A stretch of 64,000 bases of DNA, from contig JAGAJB010000005.1 in NCBI GenBank assembly GCA_017626295.1, positions 1-64,000 on the forward strand. Reading direction: 5' to 3'. The notes below the pieces were generated by a model. That model saw only the letters and a program-made list of their open reading frames with translations, searched no databases and had not been told where the DNA came from. Of this stretch, positions 17,961 to 27,640 are shown one piece after another. Source of the stretch: Clostridia bacterium (GTDB lineage: Bacteria > Bacillota > Clostridia > Oscillospirales > Acutalibacteraceae). Position 1 is the stretch's first letter, and each line of letters starts with the position of its first letter. A program made the translations under genes and the position numbers.

Positions 17961-18662
17961 ATTATTAGCTATACAGGCAGTAATACATCTTACTTCCGCT
18001 GCGCCGTTGATTAAAAGTGTTTTTGCACATTCATCTAAAGTTGCGCCTGTTGTTTTAACATCGTCGCATATAAGAATACGTTTGCCGGTTATATCGGTTT
18101 GGGTGTTTTCTTTTAAACCGATAGCACCTAAAAGATTACCGCTGCGCATAGATTGATTCAGCGAGTGTTGGGGTGCGGTTTCAAAATTCTTTTCGAGAAT
18201 TTCAAAAAACGGTACACCGATTTCTTTTGAAAGACTTTTTGCAATAAGTTGTGCTTGATTATAGCCGCGCTTTTTCAGTTCTTTTTTGTGGGCAGGTACA
18301 AAAGTGCATATATCAAAGTCCAATTCGCCGTACCGTTCTTGAAAAGTTTTTGCCATATCTTTTGCAAGGGTTTCAGCCATATTTTTATTGTTGTGAAATT
18401 TCAGCAAACCTATTGCCTTTTTTAGTGCGCCGTCATAATAGTACGGGGCACAAACACTCATATAATATCCGGCTTTGCCTTTACAGGTACAGTCGGATTT
18501 TTTGCATCCGCATTTCAGACATATATCGCCGTCAATAGTGAAAATTTCATTTTTACATTTTTCGCATACTTCTTTGCGAATATCTGTAATACTTTCACAA
18601 AATCTGCACCGCTTTGTAAAAAGTACCGAAAGAAGTATATCTTTGATTTTTTGAAATTCCAT
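17952..18662 (-). CDS. comFC: ComF family phosphoribosyltransferase-like protein
   Basis: A 236-residue ComFC-type protein. An N-terminal zinc-finger region carries several cysteine pairs (CRFC, CEKC, CLKCGCKKSDCTC) at about 20-60. The C-terminal phosphoribosyltransferase fold has the ILICDDVKTTGAT motif at about 190-203. In competent bacteria ComFC takes part in DNA uptake; in others its job is less clear. Its ATG overlaps the recD2 stop (TAATG), so the two genes are translationally coupled, a common clostridial arrangement. Confidence 0.88.
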   Translation of the reverse strand: MEFQKIKDILLSVLFTKRCRFCESITDIRKEVCEKCKNEIFTIDGDICLKCGCKKSDCTCKGKAGYYMSVCAPYYYDGALKKAIGLLKFHNNKNMAETLAKDMAKTFQERYGELDFDICTFVPAHKKELKKRGYNQAQLIAKSLSKEIGVPFFEILEKNFETAPQHSLNQSMRSGNLLGAIGLKENTQTDITGKRILICDDVKTTGATLDECAKTLLINGAAEVRCITACIANNKK

Positions 18663-20863
18663 TATATATCAACCTTTAAAAAATGGGAAAGTGCAGAGTA
18701 ACGTTTTGATTTGCGGTCATTTTGAGTCATAGCGTCAATCATTTGCGCACTGCCGACGGTTACCAGCAAATCTTTTGCTCTGGTTACTGCGGTGTATAAA
18801 AGGTTTCTGTAAGCGAGATTCGGAACGATGTTTATTGCAGGGATAATAACTGCTTTAAATTCACTGCCTTGACTTTTATGTACCGTAACTGCGTATGCAA
18901 GTTCAAGTTCGCTTAAATATTCGCCGGGAATTATTGCCTCTCTGCCGTCAAAATTTACTGTTACAAGTGACGTTTTAGTGTCAATAGCAGTAAGTATACC
19001 TATATCTCCGTTGAAAATTCCCGTACCTTTTTCCGTGGGGCTTTCCCATTCGATATTATAATTGTTTTTAATCTGCATTATTTTGTCGCCTACGCGGAAA
19101 ACTTTGCCTGCAACAATTATTTCGCTTTTGCCCTTTTCGGCGGGATTAAGGGCATTTTGTAAGAGTTTATTAAGGTTTTGCGTTCCTGTTTCGCCTTTTT
19201 TAGAGGGACATATAACCTGAATATCGGAGAAAGCATCCCATTTGTATGCTTTGGGTAATCTTTCACAGCAAAGTTCCACAACAGTTTGAGATGTCATAAA
19301 CGATGAGGGTCTTTCCATATGAAAGAAATCTTTTCCGTCATTTTTTAAGTCGGGAGTTTCACCGTTTACGATTTTGTGGGCGTTTGTTATGATTTTGCTT
19401 TCGAGAGCCTGTCGGAACACTTGCGAAAGGCAAACAACAGGAAGCATATCGGAAAGTATTAAGTCTTGAAGTACGTTTCCTGCACCTACAGGGGGGAGTT
19501 GGTCGCTGTCGCCTACAAGTATAAGACGGCAGCCTAAGGGCAGTGCTTCAAGAAGACTTGCGAAAAGGTGAATGTCAATCATTGAAAGTTCATCAAGAAT
19601 CAATGCATTACATTCCAATGGGTTTGAAGCATCGCGGCGGAAAACGGGTCTGTCATCTTCATCCCACTCAACTTCAAGAAGTCGGTGAATTGTTTTTGCT
19701 TCCATTCCCGTAACTTCGCTCATACGCTTTGCGGCTCTGCCTGTGGGGGCGGCAAGGGCAATATCCAGATTCTGCCGTTGGAATATATTTATAATACCCT
19801 TTATGGTTGTGGTTTTACCTGTACCGGGACCGCCTGTTAAAACGAGTAGACCCTTTTTTGCGGCAGTTGCTATTGCAAGGCGTTGCTGAGTTTCGTATTT
19901 AATGTTGTTTTGCTGTTCTATGTAATCTATCCAGTCGGCAAGTTGGGGTGCACCGGGTGGGGGAAAGCCTGCAACAATGCCGATTCTTTCGGCAATTTTC
20001 TTTTCTGCTAAGTAGGCAGAGGGCAGAAACACGAATTCTTTACCGTCTATTTCACAGGCTTTGAGTTGCGCGGTGGAAACGAGTTTATCAATGGCAATAT
20101 CAATTTCGTCCTGTGTGACTTCCAATAAATCAGCCGAGGGTTTTAACAGTTTATCACGGGGGATACAGGTGTGACCTCTGTTTGCGGAGTTATACCGCAT
20201 AACGTGAAGTATACCTTCGCTGATTCTGAAATCGGGAAGAGGTTTCTTTTCAAGTTTACTTTCTATACTTTCAGCACGCTCAAAACTTATACCTAACCCT
20301 AAAGAGCATAAGTAATAGGGGTTTTCCTCAATTTTTTCTACTGCGTGAATACCTAGTTTTTTGAAAATTCTTATACATTCCGAGGGCGAAAAGCCGTATT
20401 TTTCAAGTCCAAGCATTACAGTACGCATAGCATACTGGCGTTTGAATTCCTCGCCGATATTTTTGGCCTGTTCCTCAGATATACCTTTAATTGATGAAAG
20501 GCGTTCGGGGTCGTTTTCTAAAATATCAAGAGTATCGGAGCCGAACTTTTCAATAATTGCCATTGCTTTTTTCGGACCTATACCCCGTATAACGCCTGAT
20601 GCGAGATATTTATAAATCTGTTCGGAAGTTTCGGGCATACAACGGGAGAAGGCAGACACTTTGAATTGCCTACCGAAAGATGGGTGTGTTGTATACGTAC
20701 CTGTAAGATTTACGGTTTCGCCGGCGTTTACTCCGGGCATAACACCAACGGCAGTGAGATAATCGTTATCGACGGATATATCGAGAACCGTAAAACCGTT
20801 TGAATCGTTTTGAAAAGTGACTTCTTCAACTACACCTGTTATTTGTACTTCCTCATAATTCAT
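18662..20863 (-). CDS. recD2: RecD2-type SF1 DNA helicase
   Basis: A 733-residue RecD2 helicase. An N-terminal OB-like part and helix-hairpin-helix region (about 90-200, GVIRGIGPKKA and SSIKGISEEQA) precede the SF1 core. The core has Walker A LTGGPGTGKTTT at about 340, LILDELSMID (motif II) and late motifs ending in VTVHKSQGSEF and LYTAVTRA. It unwinds DNA 5' to 3' in repair without RecBC. ATG 20863 is chosen because AGGAG lies eight bases before it; the GTG 18 bases upstream overlaps that site. Confidence 0.93.
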   Translation of the reverse strand: MNYEEVQITGVVEEVTFQNDSNGFTVLDISVDNDYLTAVGVMPGVNAGETVNLTGTYTTHPSFGRQFKVSAFSRCMPETSEQIYKYLASGVIRGIGPKKAMAIIEKFGSDTLDILENDPERLSSIKGISEEQAKNIGEEFKRQYAMRTVMLGLEKYGFSPSECIRIFKKLGIHAVEKIEENPYYLCSLGLGISFERAESIESKLEKKPLPDFRISEGILHVMRYNSANRGHTCIPRDKLLKPSADLLEVTQDEIDIAIDKLVSTAQLKACEIDGKEFVFLPSAYLAEKKIAERIGIVAGFPPPGAPQLADWIDYIEQQNNIKYETQQRLAIATAAKKGLLVLTGGPGTGKTTTIKGIINIFQRQNLDIALAAPTGRAAKRMSEVTGMEAKTIHRLLEVEWDEDDRPVFRRDASNPLECNALILDELSMIDIHLFASLLEALPLGCRLILVGDSDQLPPVGAGNVLQDLILSDMLPVVCLSQVFRQALESKIITNAHKIVNGETPDLKNDGKDFFHMERPSSFMTSQTVVELCCERLPKAYKWDAFSDIQVICPSKKGETGTQNLNKLLQNALNPAEKGKSEIIVAGKVFRVGDKIMQIKNNYNIEWESPTEKGTGIFNGDIGILTAIDTKTSLVTVNFDGREAIIPGEYLSELELAYAVTVHKSQGSEFKAVIIPAINIVPNLAYRNLLYTAVTRAKDLLVTVGSAQMIDAMTQNDRKSKRYSALSHFLKVDI

Positions 20864-20945
20864 AAACTTCGCTCCTGTCACTTGTATTGTATCATACTAT
20901 AAAAATAATTGCGATATTTTTGGTACATATTTTTTTCTTTTAAAA

Positions 20946-20974
20946 TTGAAAAGTAACCGCTTGTATGATAATAT
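20946..20974 (+). promoter_or_regulatory. Promoter of the lacZ-GH78 operon
   Basis: TTGAAA (20946-20951), 17-base spacer, TAATAT (20969-20974). Short palindromes such as GTATCATAC just upstream could be operator half-sites. Confidence 0.55.
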
Positions 20975-21007
20975 GTAACTGATATTATGTTCTACGGAGG
21001 AACCTAT

Positions 21008-24000
21008 ATGAAATACATTCTTGATAAGGCGAATCATTCAACGTTTAAGATGATTGAGGCAGGGCGTCTTGCTCCCAGAGCGTACGCAATACCCCACAGT
21101 AAAAAGGACTCTGCTGAGAAAGCATACTATAAAACCGAACGTTACAACAGCGATATTGTAACCGTTCTTTCAGGTGAATGGGATTTTAAATATTATAAGA
21201 AAAAATCAAAATTACCTGCAACTCTTGATACGTCAAGGGTAAAGTTTGATTCTGTAAATATTCCGTCAACGTGGCAGAGAACAGGTTATGAAGAACCTGT
21301 TTATCTTAACTGCCCCTACGGTTTTGACCCCAGAACTATGGGACTTCCTAAGGGTGAGGGTGTAAAGCCCCCCGAACTTCCCGAAGATTTTTCCTGCGGT
21401 ATTTACCGTAAATTTATTGATATTGATAACAAGAATAAAAATTATATTCTTACGTTCCTCGGTGTTTCACCTTGTATAGATTTATACATAAACGGCATTT
21501 TCGTAGGTTACGGCGAAGGTTCTCATAACTCTTACGAATTCGATGTTACCGAATTTCTTAAAGAGGGCGAAAACGAAATTATTGCCGTTGTTTACAAATG
21601 GTGTACGGGTACATATCTCGAAGCACAGGATATGTTCAGAGAAAACGGTATTTTCCGCGACGTGCTTCTTTACTCATATGAAAAAACCTATATTAACGAT
21701 TTTGAGGCTGTTGCCCATAAAAAAGGCAAGAAGTATGACCTTGATATTAAGGCAGAGGTAAAGGGCGCATTAAAAGGTGCTACCGTGAAAGCAGTTCTTT
21801 GCGATAACGGTGAAGTTTTGGCAGAAGAGGTTTGTGAAGCTTCCAAAAACAGCGAAATTACTTTCAAAAAACTCAGTGTACAGGAATGGAATGCAGAAAT
21901 ACCGAAACTTTATGAACTCTACATCACCCTTTACAAAGGTGACAGTGAAGTTATGACAATTCGTCAGTACGTAGGTTTTAAAAATATTGAAATAAAAGAT
22001 GCAGTTTTCTATTTCAACGGTAAGAAAATTAAACTTAAAGGTGTAAATCACCACGATACCCACGAAACAAAGGGTTATGCCGAGGATTTTAACGACCTTG
22101 AAAAAGACGTTAAACTTATGAAAGAGTTTAACGTTAACTGCGTGCGCACCTCTCACTATCCTCCCGACCCCTTCTTCCTTGAACTTTGTGACCATTACGG
22201 ACTTTATGTTGTTGACGAAGCGGATATTGAAACACACGGTATTTGGGATTTAGGCTGTGAGGGCGGTACTATCAGCCACGATTTGAAATGGGCACCCAGA
22301 TATATGGACAGAGTAAGAAGGATGTATTTCCGCGACAGAACTCATCCGTCAATTATTATGTGGAGTTTGGGTAACGAATCCTGGGGTTTTAAATGCCACG
22401 ATAAATGCTACAAAATGCTCAAGGATCTGGGAACAGATATTCCCGTTCATTATGAGGGCGTTTCACCCACAAAACGTTATCATTATGATGTTTATTCCGA
22501 GATGTATACCCATCAGGATGATTTAATTAAAATTCGCGAGGGCAAACGCGGTAAACAGTATAAGGAAGTTCCTTTCTACCTTTGCGAATATTGTCACGCA
22601 ATGGGTGTCGGCCCCGGTGCTCTTGAAGAATATATGCAGATATTCTATTCTGACGACATCTTTATGGGCGGCTGTATCTGGGAGTGGGCTGATCACTCGG
22701 TTCTTCACGAGGGAACAGATAAATATAAATACCAGTACACCTACGGCGGTGACCACGGCGAAAAACTTCACGACGGTTGCTTCTGTGTTGACGGTCTTTT
22801 CTATCCCGACCGCACACCTCACACAGGCGCTTATAATATGAAGGTTGCTTACCGTCCCGTAAGAGCAACTAAACTTTCGGGTAACAAACTTACACTTCTC
22901 AATACAAACAGATTTCTTTCCTCTTCCGGTATTGAGGTTTATTGGGAGTGCCAGGAAAACGGCGAAACAGTTGCTTGCGGTTCATTTGCAACAAATATCG
23001 CCCCCGAAAAAGAATGTTCTTATAAACTCGATTTACCCAAGGTGAATTACGATAAAAACACATATCTTAATCTTATTTATCTTAAAGGCGATTTTGAAGT
23101 TGCAACGGAACAACTTACACTTTCCGAAGCACCTTTCATTCAGCCGTCGCTTGAAATGGGTAAAGTTTCAATAACTTCAGACTCTGAAGTTATTACGGTA
23201 AAATATCCTGACGGCGCTATTGAATTTTCAGAGGAAACAGGCGAAATGCTCTCGTACAAAGCGGGTGGAGTTTCTGTTCTTAATAAAGAGCCTGTTTCAC
23301 ATAAAGGTTTCCTTCTTAATTTTACAAGAGCCTATGTGGATAATGACAGACACATTATGGAAGAGTGGGAGTCACACAATCTCTCAAATCTCAGCATTGT
23401 ACTTGAAGATTTAAGTGCAGAAGTAAAATCGGGCGTTGCATCTGTAAGCGAGTATTTCACCGTTTTCGGTAAAGAAGATGCTCTTTTCAACGCAAGCGTG
23501 CTTTACATAATCGGCGCAAACGGCGTGGTGGATATTGAAGTTGCAGTTGCTCCTGCAGAAGGCAGCAAAGAAAAACTTTACAATATTCCCAGACTTGGTC
23601 TTACATTTGAAGCAGATAAAAAATTCAATGAAATCGAATATTTCGGCAGAGGCGAAAAAGAAAACTACAACGATTTCAATATGCACGCACCTGTAGGTCT
23701 TTACAGTGCTAAAGTTAAAGATGAACACGAACCCTATATACGTCCTCAGGATAACTCCAACCACTCTGACGTTTCATACCTTAAACTCAAGAGTGCAAAC
23801 GGCGAAGAAATTCTCATTTATTCCGATAAGAAATTCAACTTCAACGTTCATAACTATACACAGGACACTCTTCATAAAGCAAATCACAGGGAAGATGTTA
23901 TTGATGAGAAAACAACCTTTGTAACTATTGACGGTTACACAAAAGGTACGGGTACAGGCAGTTGCGGTCCTGCAACACTTCCTAAGTACTCTATTGACGC

Positions 24001-24049
24001 ATCAAAGGAACTCACCTTTAACTTTGTAATTGCACCTTCAAAAAAGTGA
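21008..24049 (+). CDS. lacZ: Beta-galactosidase, GH2 (LacZ type)
   Basis: A 1013-residue five-domain LacZ-type enzyme, close in length to E. coli LacZ (1024). The acid/base is E457 in SLGNESWG and the nucleophile E527 in LCEYCHAMG. The VNHHDTH and RTSHYPPDP stretches of the active site are intact, and a C-terminal beta-sandwich (bgal_small_N type, about 735-1010) is present. It lacks a signal peptide, so it acts in the cytoplasm. ATG 21008 follows CGGAGG; the earlier ATG at 20987 lies upstream of this site. Ten bases separate it from the GH78 fusion gene, so both probably attack the same imported oligosaccharide. Confidence 0.92.
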   Translation: MKYILDKANHSTFKMIEAGRLAPRAYAIPHSKKDSAEKAYYKTERYNSDIVTVLSGEWDFKYYKKKSKLPATLDTSRVKFDSVNIPSTWQRTGYEEPVYLNCPYGFDPRTMGLPKGEGVKPPELPEDFSCGIYRKFIDIDNKNKNYILTFLGVSPCIDLYINGIFVGYGEGSHNSYEFDVTEFLKEGENEIIAVVYKWCTGTYLEAQDMFRENGIFRDVLLYSYEKTYINDFEAVAHKKGKKYDLDIKAEVKGALKGATVKAVLCDNGEVLAEEVCEASKNSEITFKKLSVQEWNAEIPKLYELYITLYKGDSEVMTIRQYVGFKNIEIKDAVFYFNGKKIKLKGVNHHDTHETKGYAEDFNDLEKDVKLMKEFNVNCVRTSHYPPDPFFLELCDHYGLYVVDEADIETHGIWDLGCEGGTISHDLKWAPRYMDRVRRMYFRDRTHPSIIMWSLGNESWGFKCHDKCYKMLKDLGTDIPVHYEGVSPTKRYHYDVYSEMYTHQDDLIKIREGKRGKQYKEVPFYLCEYCHAMGVGPGALEEYMQIFYSDDIFMGGCIWEWADHSVLHEGTDKYKYQYTYGGDHGEKLHDGCFCVDGLFYPDRTPHTGAYNMKVAYRPVRATKLSGNKLTLLNTNRFLSSSGIEVYWECQENGETVACGSFATNIAPEKECSYKLDLPKVNYDKNTYLNLIYLKGDFEVATEQLTLSEAPFIQPSLEMGKVSITSDSEVITVKYPDGAIEFSEETGEMLSYKAGGVSVLNKEPVSHKGFLLNFTRAYVDNDRHIMEEWESHNLSNLSIVLEDLSAEVKSGVASVSEYFTVFGKEDALFNASVLYIIGANGVVDIEVAVAPAEGSKEKLYNIPRLGLTFEADKKFNEIEYFGRGEKENYNDFNMHAPVGLYSAKVKDEHEPYIRPQDNSNHSDVSYLKLKSANGEEILIYSDKKFNFNVHNYTQDTLHKANHREDVIDEKTTFVTIDGYTKGTGTGSCGPATLPKYSIDASKELTFNFVIAPSKK

Positions 24050-24058
24050 GGATAATTT

Positions 24059-26428
24059 ATGGAACCAAGGCACGTAAAAGTTTCTTTTAACGATAAACTT
24101 TTTAGGGAAATCATTGCACTCCGCCGCGAAGTTTTTTGCGGCGAGTGCGGTGAAAAACCGCAGTATATTAAAGATAACCGCGATGAAAACGCAATTCATA
24201 TAGCCTGTCTTATAGACAAAACGGTTATCGGTTGCGGCAGTATTTACGATAACGGAAACGGCGAGTTTGAACTTTCAAAAATTGCCGTTAAAAAGCATTA
24301 CAGAAAATTCGGAGTAGGCACAAAAATAGCAGAGTCTCTTAAAAATTATGCAAAAGAGCAAAACGTCAGCAGGTTTGTTGCCGAATTACCTGTTGATGTA
24401 TTAGAATTTTTTGAAAAAATCGGTATGCCCAAAACGGGTGTACCCGTTTCAAAAAACGGTAAAAAGTATATAAAATGCGAAGAAAACCTTGTTTTTGACG
24501 GTGCACAGTGGGTGCAGTTCGGCGGAGAATGTCAGGCTGTTATTGTCCGACAGGATTTTGAGGTTTCTAAAAAAGAATCAGCAGAACTTTTCGTCACAGG
24601 TCTCGGTTTTTGCGAAATTTACATTAACGGAAAAAGTATCAGCGACAGAGTATTGGCACCCGCCTGGACCAATTATGTGAAATCTGCTACGGAAACTATG
24701 TGTTATCCCATATTCGATACTATGACAAACAGAATTCTTTACGAAAGAATTGATGTTTCAAGGTTTCTCAAAAAAGGGAAAAACACAATTGTATTTCACA
24801 TCGGCGGCGGTTGGTTCGCTCAAAGGGAATGTCCCAATGAAGGTGTCAAGCCCTACGGCGATTTGTTGCTTTGTTTTAAACTTCAGTCAGGCGGTAAAGT
24901 TCTTGTTTCAAGCGGTAAAGACACAAAATACAGAAAGTCCTTTGTAACACGCGCTAACCTTTATTACGGTGAGGACCACGACGCACGCCTTAGAGGTTAC
25001 AATTTTTCCGATACGTCTTATGACTTTGAAAACTGGGAAAATGCGGATATAGTGAAAGCACCTCTTTCGGTACTTCAGGAACAAACTTGCCCCCCTGATA
25101 AAATTATCAGAAAGTTACAACCCAAATGCATTTTCAAAAAAGGCGATTTTGCAATTTATGACATCGGAGAAAATGTGGCAGGCTATCCTGTGGTTGAATT
25201 CATTGAAGATGCATATACAGGTGAAAGTTGCGTGCTTCGTTTTGCGGAAGAACTTACCGAAGAGGGTTGTCTTAATTTCCATTCTGCCGGCGGTGAGTTC
25301 CGTATGCAGAAAGATACATATATCCACGATAATATTTGTAACGAGTATTATCCGCATTTCACCTGGCACGGTGGAAGATATTTTGACGTTCTCGGCAGAG
25401 TCCGTGTGAAAGAATACAGAGTAGTTCATACGGATATTAAACCCATAGTGAAGTTTAAATCATCCAATGAAACTCTCCAATGGATTTTTGATGCGTATAT
25501 GAGAACGCAGATGCAAAATATCCATTGTTGCGTTCCCTCCGACTGCCCTCACAGAGAGCGTTTAGGTTATACAGGCGACGGTCAACTTACCGTTAATTCG
25601 GTTATGACTTGCTTTGATGCAGAGGGTCTTTACCGCAAATGGTTACAGGATATTGCCGACTGTCAGGATATATACAGCGGTCACGTTCAGCATACTGCAC
25701 CCTTTTACGGCGGTGGCGGCGGCCCCGGCGGTTGGGGCGGTGCAATGGTAATTGTGCCCTATGCTTTCTATAAACATTACGGTGATAAGGAGATAATAGA
25801 AAAATATTATCCCAATATGCTGATGTACTTTGATTATCTTGAAGAACACAGTGAAAACGGTCTTGTTGTCAGGGAGGAAGTCGGCGGTTGGTGCTTAGGT
25901 GATTGGTGTTCACCTGAGGACAGAAACCTTATTCCCGAACCTTTTGTAAATACATATTTCTATCTTAAAACTCTTTCTATGGCTATTGAAATTTCGGAAG
26001 TTTTAGGTAAACCTGCAAAGGAACTTAAAACCCGATATGAAAAAGTCAAGAAGGCTTTTCTTGATAAATATTATGACAAAAAGACAGGTACTTTCTGTGG
26101 GTCTGCAGAAGCGTGCGACGCTTACGGATATGACCTTGGTTTCGGTAACGAAAAAACTCTTAAGGCTATTGTGGATAAATACACAAAACTCGGAGAGTTT
26201 GACACAGGTATTTTCGGAACAGATATTCTTATACGTACACTGTGCGAAAACGGTCATAAAGACTTGGCGTTTAATCTTCTTACCTCAGAAAAAGAAAATA
26301 CTTTCTATAATATGAAAAAGCAAGGCGCTACGACTCTTTGGGAAAATTGGAACGGAGCATATTCCCACAGTCATCCCATGTTCGGTGCTGTTGTTGAGTA
26401 TATAGTTAAATACTTTAATGAAGCATAA
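24059..26428 (+). CDS. GNAT acetyltransferase fused to GH78 alpha-L-rhamnosidase
   Basis: A 789-residue two-part protein. Residues 1 to about 142 form a complete GNAT N-acetyltransferase with the acetyl-CoA loop RKFGVG (82-87) after LSKIAVKKHY, and the closing region FFEKIGMPKTGVP. From about 150 on it is a GH78 alpha-L-rhamnosidase: N-terminal beta-sandwiches, then an alpha/alpha barrel with the general-acid motif RERLGYTGDGQ (E500) and the second catalytic glutamate in TLWENWNG (E762). The reading frame is open through the junction and no internal ribosome site is evident there. No signal peptide. I know of GH78 proteins with carbohydrate-binding additions but not with a GNAT; the acetyl acceptor is unknown. 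Confidence 0.85.
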   Translation: MEPRHVKVSFNDKLFREIIALRREVFCGECGEKPQYIKDNRDENAIHIACLIDKTVIGCGSIYDNGNGEFELSKIAVKKHYRKFGVGTKIAESLKNYAKEQNVSRFVAELPVDVLEFFEKIGMPKTGVPVSKNGKKYIKCEENLVFDGAQWVQFGGECQAVIVRQDFEVSKKESAELFVTGLGFCEIYINGKSISDRVLAPAWTNYVKSATETMCYPIFDTMTNRILYERIDVSRFLKKGKNTIVFHIGGGWFAQRECPNEGVKPYGDLLLCFKLQSGGKVLVSSGKDTKYRKSFVTRANLYYGEDHDARLRGYNFSDTSYDFENWENADIVKAPLSVLQEQTCPPDKIIRKLQPKCIFKKGDFAIYDIGENVAGYPVVEFIEDAYTGESCVLRFAEELTEEGCLNFHSAGGEFRMQKDTYIHDNICNEYYPHFTWHGGRYFDVLGRVRVKEYRVVHTDIKPIVKFKSSNETLQWIFDAYMRTQMQNIHCCVPSDCPHRERLGYTGDGQLTVNSVMTCFDAEGLYRKWLQDIADCQDIYSGHVQHTAPFYGGGGGPGGWGGAMVIVPYAFYKHYGDKEIIEKYYPNMLMYFDYLEEHSENGLVVREEVGGWCLGDWCSPEDRNLIPEPFVNTYFYLKTLSMAIEISEVLGKPAKELKTRYEKVKKAFLDKYYDKKTGTFCGSAEACDAYGYDLGFGNEKTLKAIVDKYTKLGEFDTGIFGTDILIRTLCENGHKDLAFNLLTSEKENTFYNMKKQGATTLWENWNGAYSHSHPMFGAVVEYIVKYFNEA

Positions 26429-26432
26429 ATAA

Positions 26433-26462
26433 GTGACCCCCACAAAATGTTGTGGGGGTCAC
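26433..26462. terminator. Bidirectional hairpin terminator
   Basis: A 13-bp GC-rich stem GTGACCCCCACAA with its complement and a four-base loop, between the GH78 gene and the malic enzyme gene. Confidence 0.75.
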
Positions 26463-26469
26463 GAGTGTT

Positions 26470-27639
26470 TTATCTTATTACGCCGCTTTCTATGGCGGAT
26501 TTCTTTACTGCCTCTGCTATTTCAAAAGCAACGCTTCTGTCAAGGGCAGAGGGAATGATGTTCTCTTCATTCAGTTCGTTTTCGGGTATGTGGTTTGCAA
26601 GGGCGTATGCCGCGGCGAGTTTCATTTCTTCTGTTATTGAAGTTGCACCGCAGTCAAGAGCGCCTCTGAATATACCGGGAAAAACAAGAACGTTGTTTAT
26701 CTGGTTGGGGAAGTCGGAACGCCCCGTTCCCACAACTCTTGCACCTGCGTTTTTCGCTTTGTCGGGCATAATTTCGGGAGTGGGGTTAGCCATTGCAAAG
26801 ACAATTGCATCGGAATTCATAGTTTTAACCATTTCTTCCGAAAGAATGTCCGGTGCGGAAACACCTACGAAAACGTCGGCATTTTTAATTGCAATGCGGA
26901 GATCGCCTTGAAGTTTTTCGGGGTTTGTGATTTTTGCAAGGTTTTGCCTTTCTTCGCCTAAAAGTTCATCGTTTTCGTCTATAATACCGCGCTTGTCAAC
27001 AAGCACCATATTTTCAGCACCTGCCGCAATAAGCATTTTTGAAATTGCAGTACCTGCAGCGCCTAAACCGTTTACAACGATTTTAACTTCCTTTATGTTC
27101 TTTTTTACAACGCGAAGAGCGTTAAGTACACCTGCAAGTACCACAACTGCAGTGCCGTGCTGGTCATCGTGAAAAATGGGAATGTCACAACATTCTTTAA
27201 GTTTCTTTTCTATTTCAAAACATCTTGGGGCGGCAATATCCTCAAGGTTTATTCCGCCGAAACTTCCCGAAAGAAGATAAATCGTCCGTACAATTTCATC
27301 AACGTCCTTTGATTTAATGCAAAGGGGGAAAGCGTCAACATCTGCAAACTTTTTAAAAAGAGCGCATTTGCCTTCCATAACGGGCATACCCGCTTCGGGA
27401 CCTATATCGCCAAGACCCAGAACTGCCGTGCCGTCTGTTACAACTGCCACAAGATTATTACGGCGGGTAAGTTCAAAGGATTTATTTACATCATCCTTTA
27501 TAACCATACAAGCCTCAGCAACACCGGGGGTGTATGCGAGAGACATATCTTCCCTCGTTTCAACAGGACAGCGGGCAATAACTTCGATTTTGCCGTTCCA
27601 TTCGTAATGTTTTTTTAAAGAAGTTTCTCTGATATTCAT
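26470..27639 (-). CDS. NAD(P)-dependent malic enzyme
   Basis: A 389-residue short-type malic enzyme that oxidatively decarboxylates malate to pyruvate. Visible signatures are [12 protein letters not shown], the [16 protein letters not shown] metal site, [12 protein letters not shown], and the Rossmann motif [11 protein letters not shown]. Length fits the bacterial MaeA/YtsJ group without a phosphotransacetylase tail. It starts one base after prfB ends and ends at the shared terminator. Coenzyme preference cannot be read with confidence. Confidence 0.93.
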   Translation of the reverse strand: MNIRETSLKKHYEWNGKIEVIARCPVETREDMSLAYTPGVAEACMVIKDDVNKSFELTRRNNLVAVVTDGTAVLGLGDIGPEAGMPVMEGKCALFKKFADVDAFPLCIKSKDVDEIVRTIYLLSGSFGGINLEDIAAPRCFEIEKKLKECCDIPIFHDDQHGTAVVVLAGVLNALRVVKKNIKEVKIVVNGLGAAGTAISKMLIAAGAENMVLVDKRGIIDENDELLGEERQNLAKITNPEKLQGDLRIAIKNADVFVGVSAPDILSEEMVKTMNSDAIVFAMANPTPEIMPDKAKNAGARVVGTGRSDFPNQINNVLVFPGIFRGALDCGATSITEEMKLAAAYALANHIPENELNEENIIPSALDRSVAFEIAEAVKKSAIESGVIR

Positions 27640-27640
27640 T

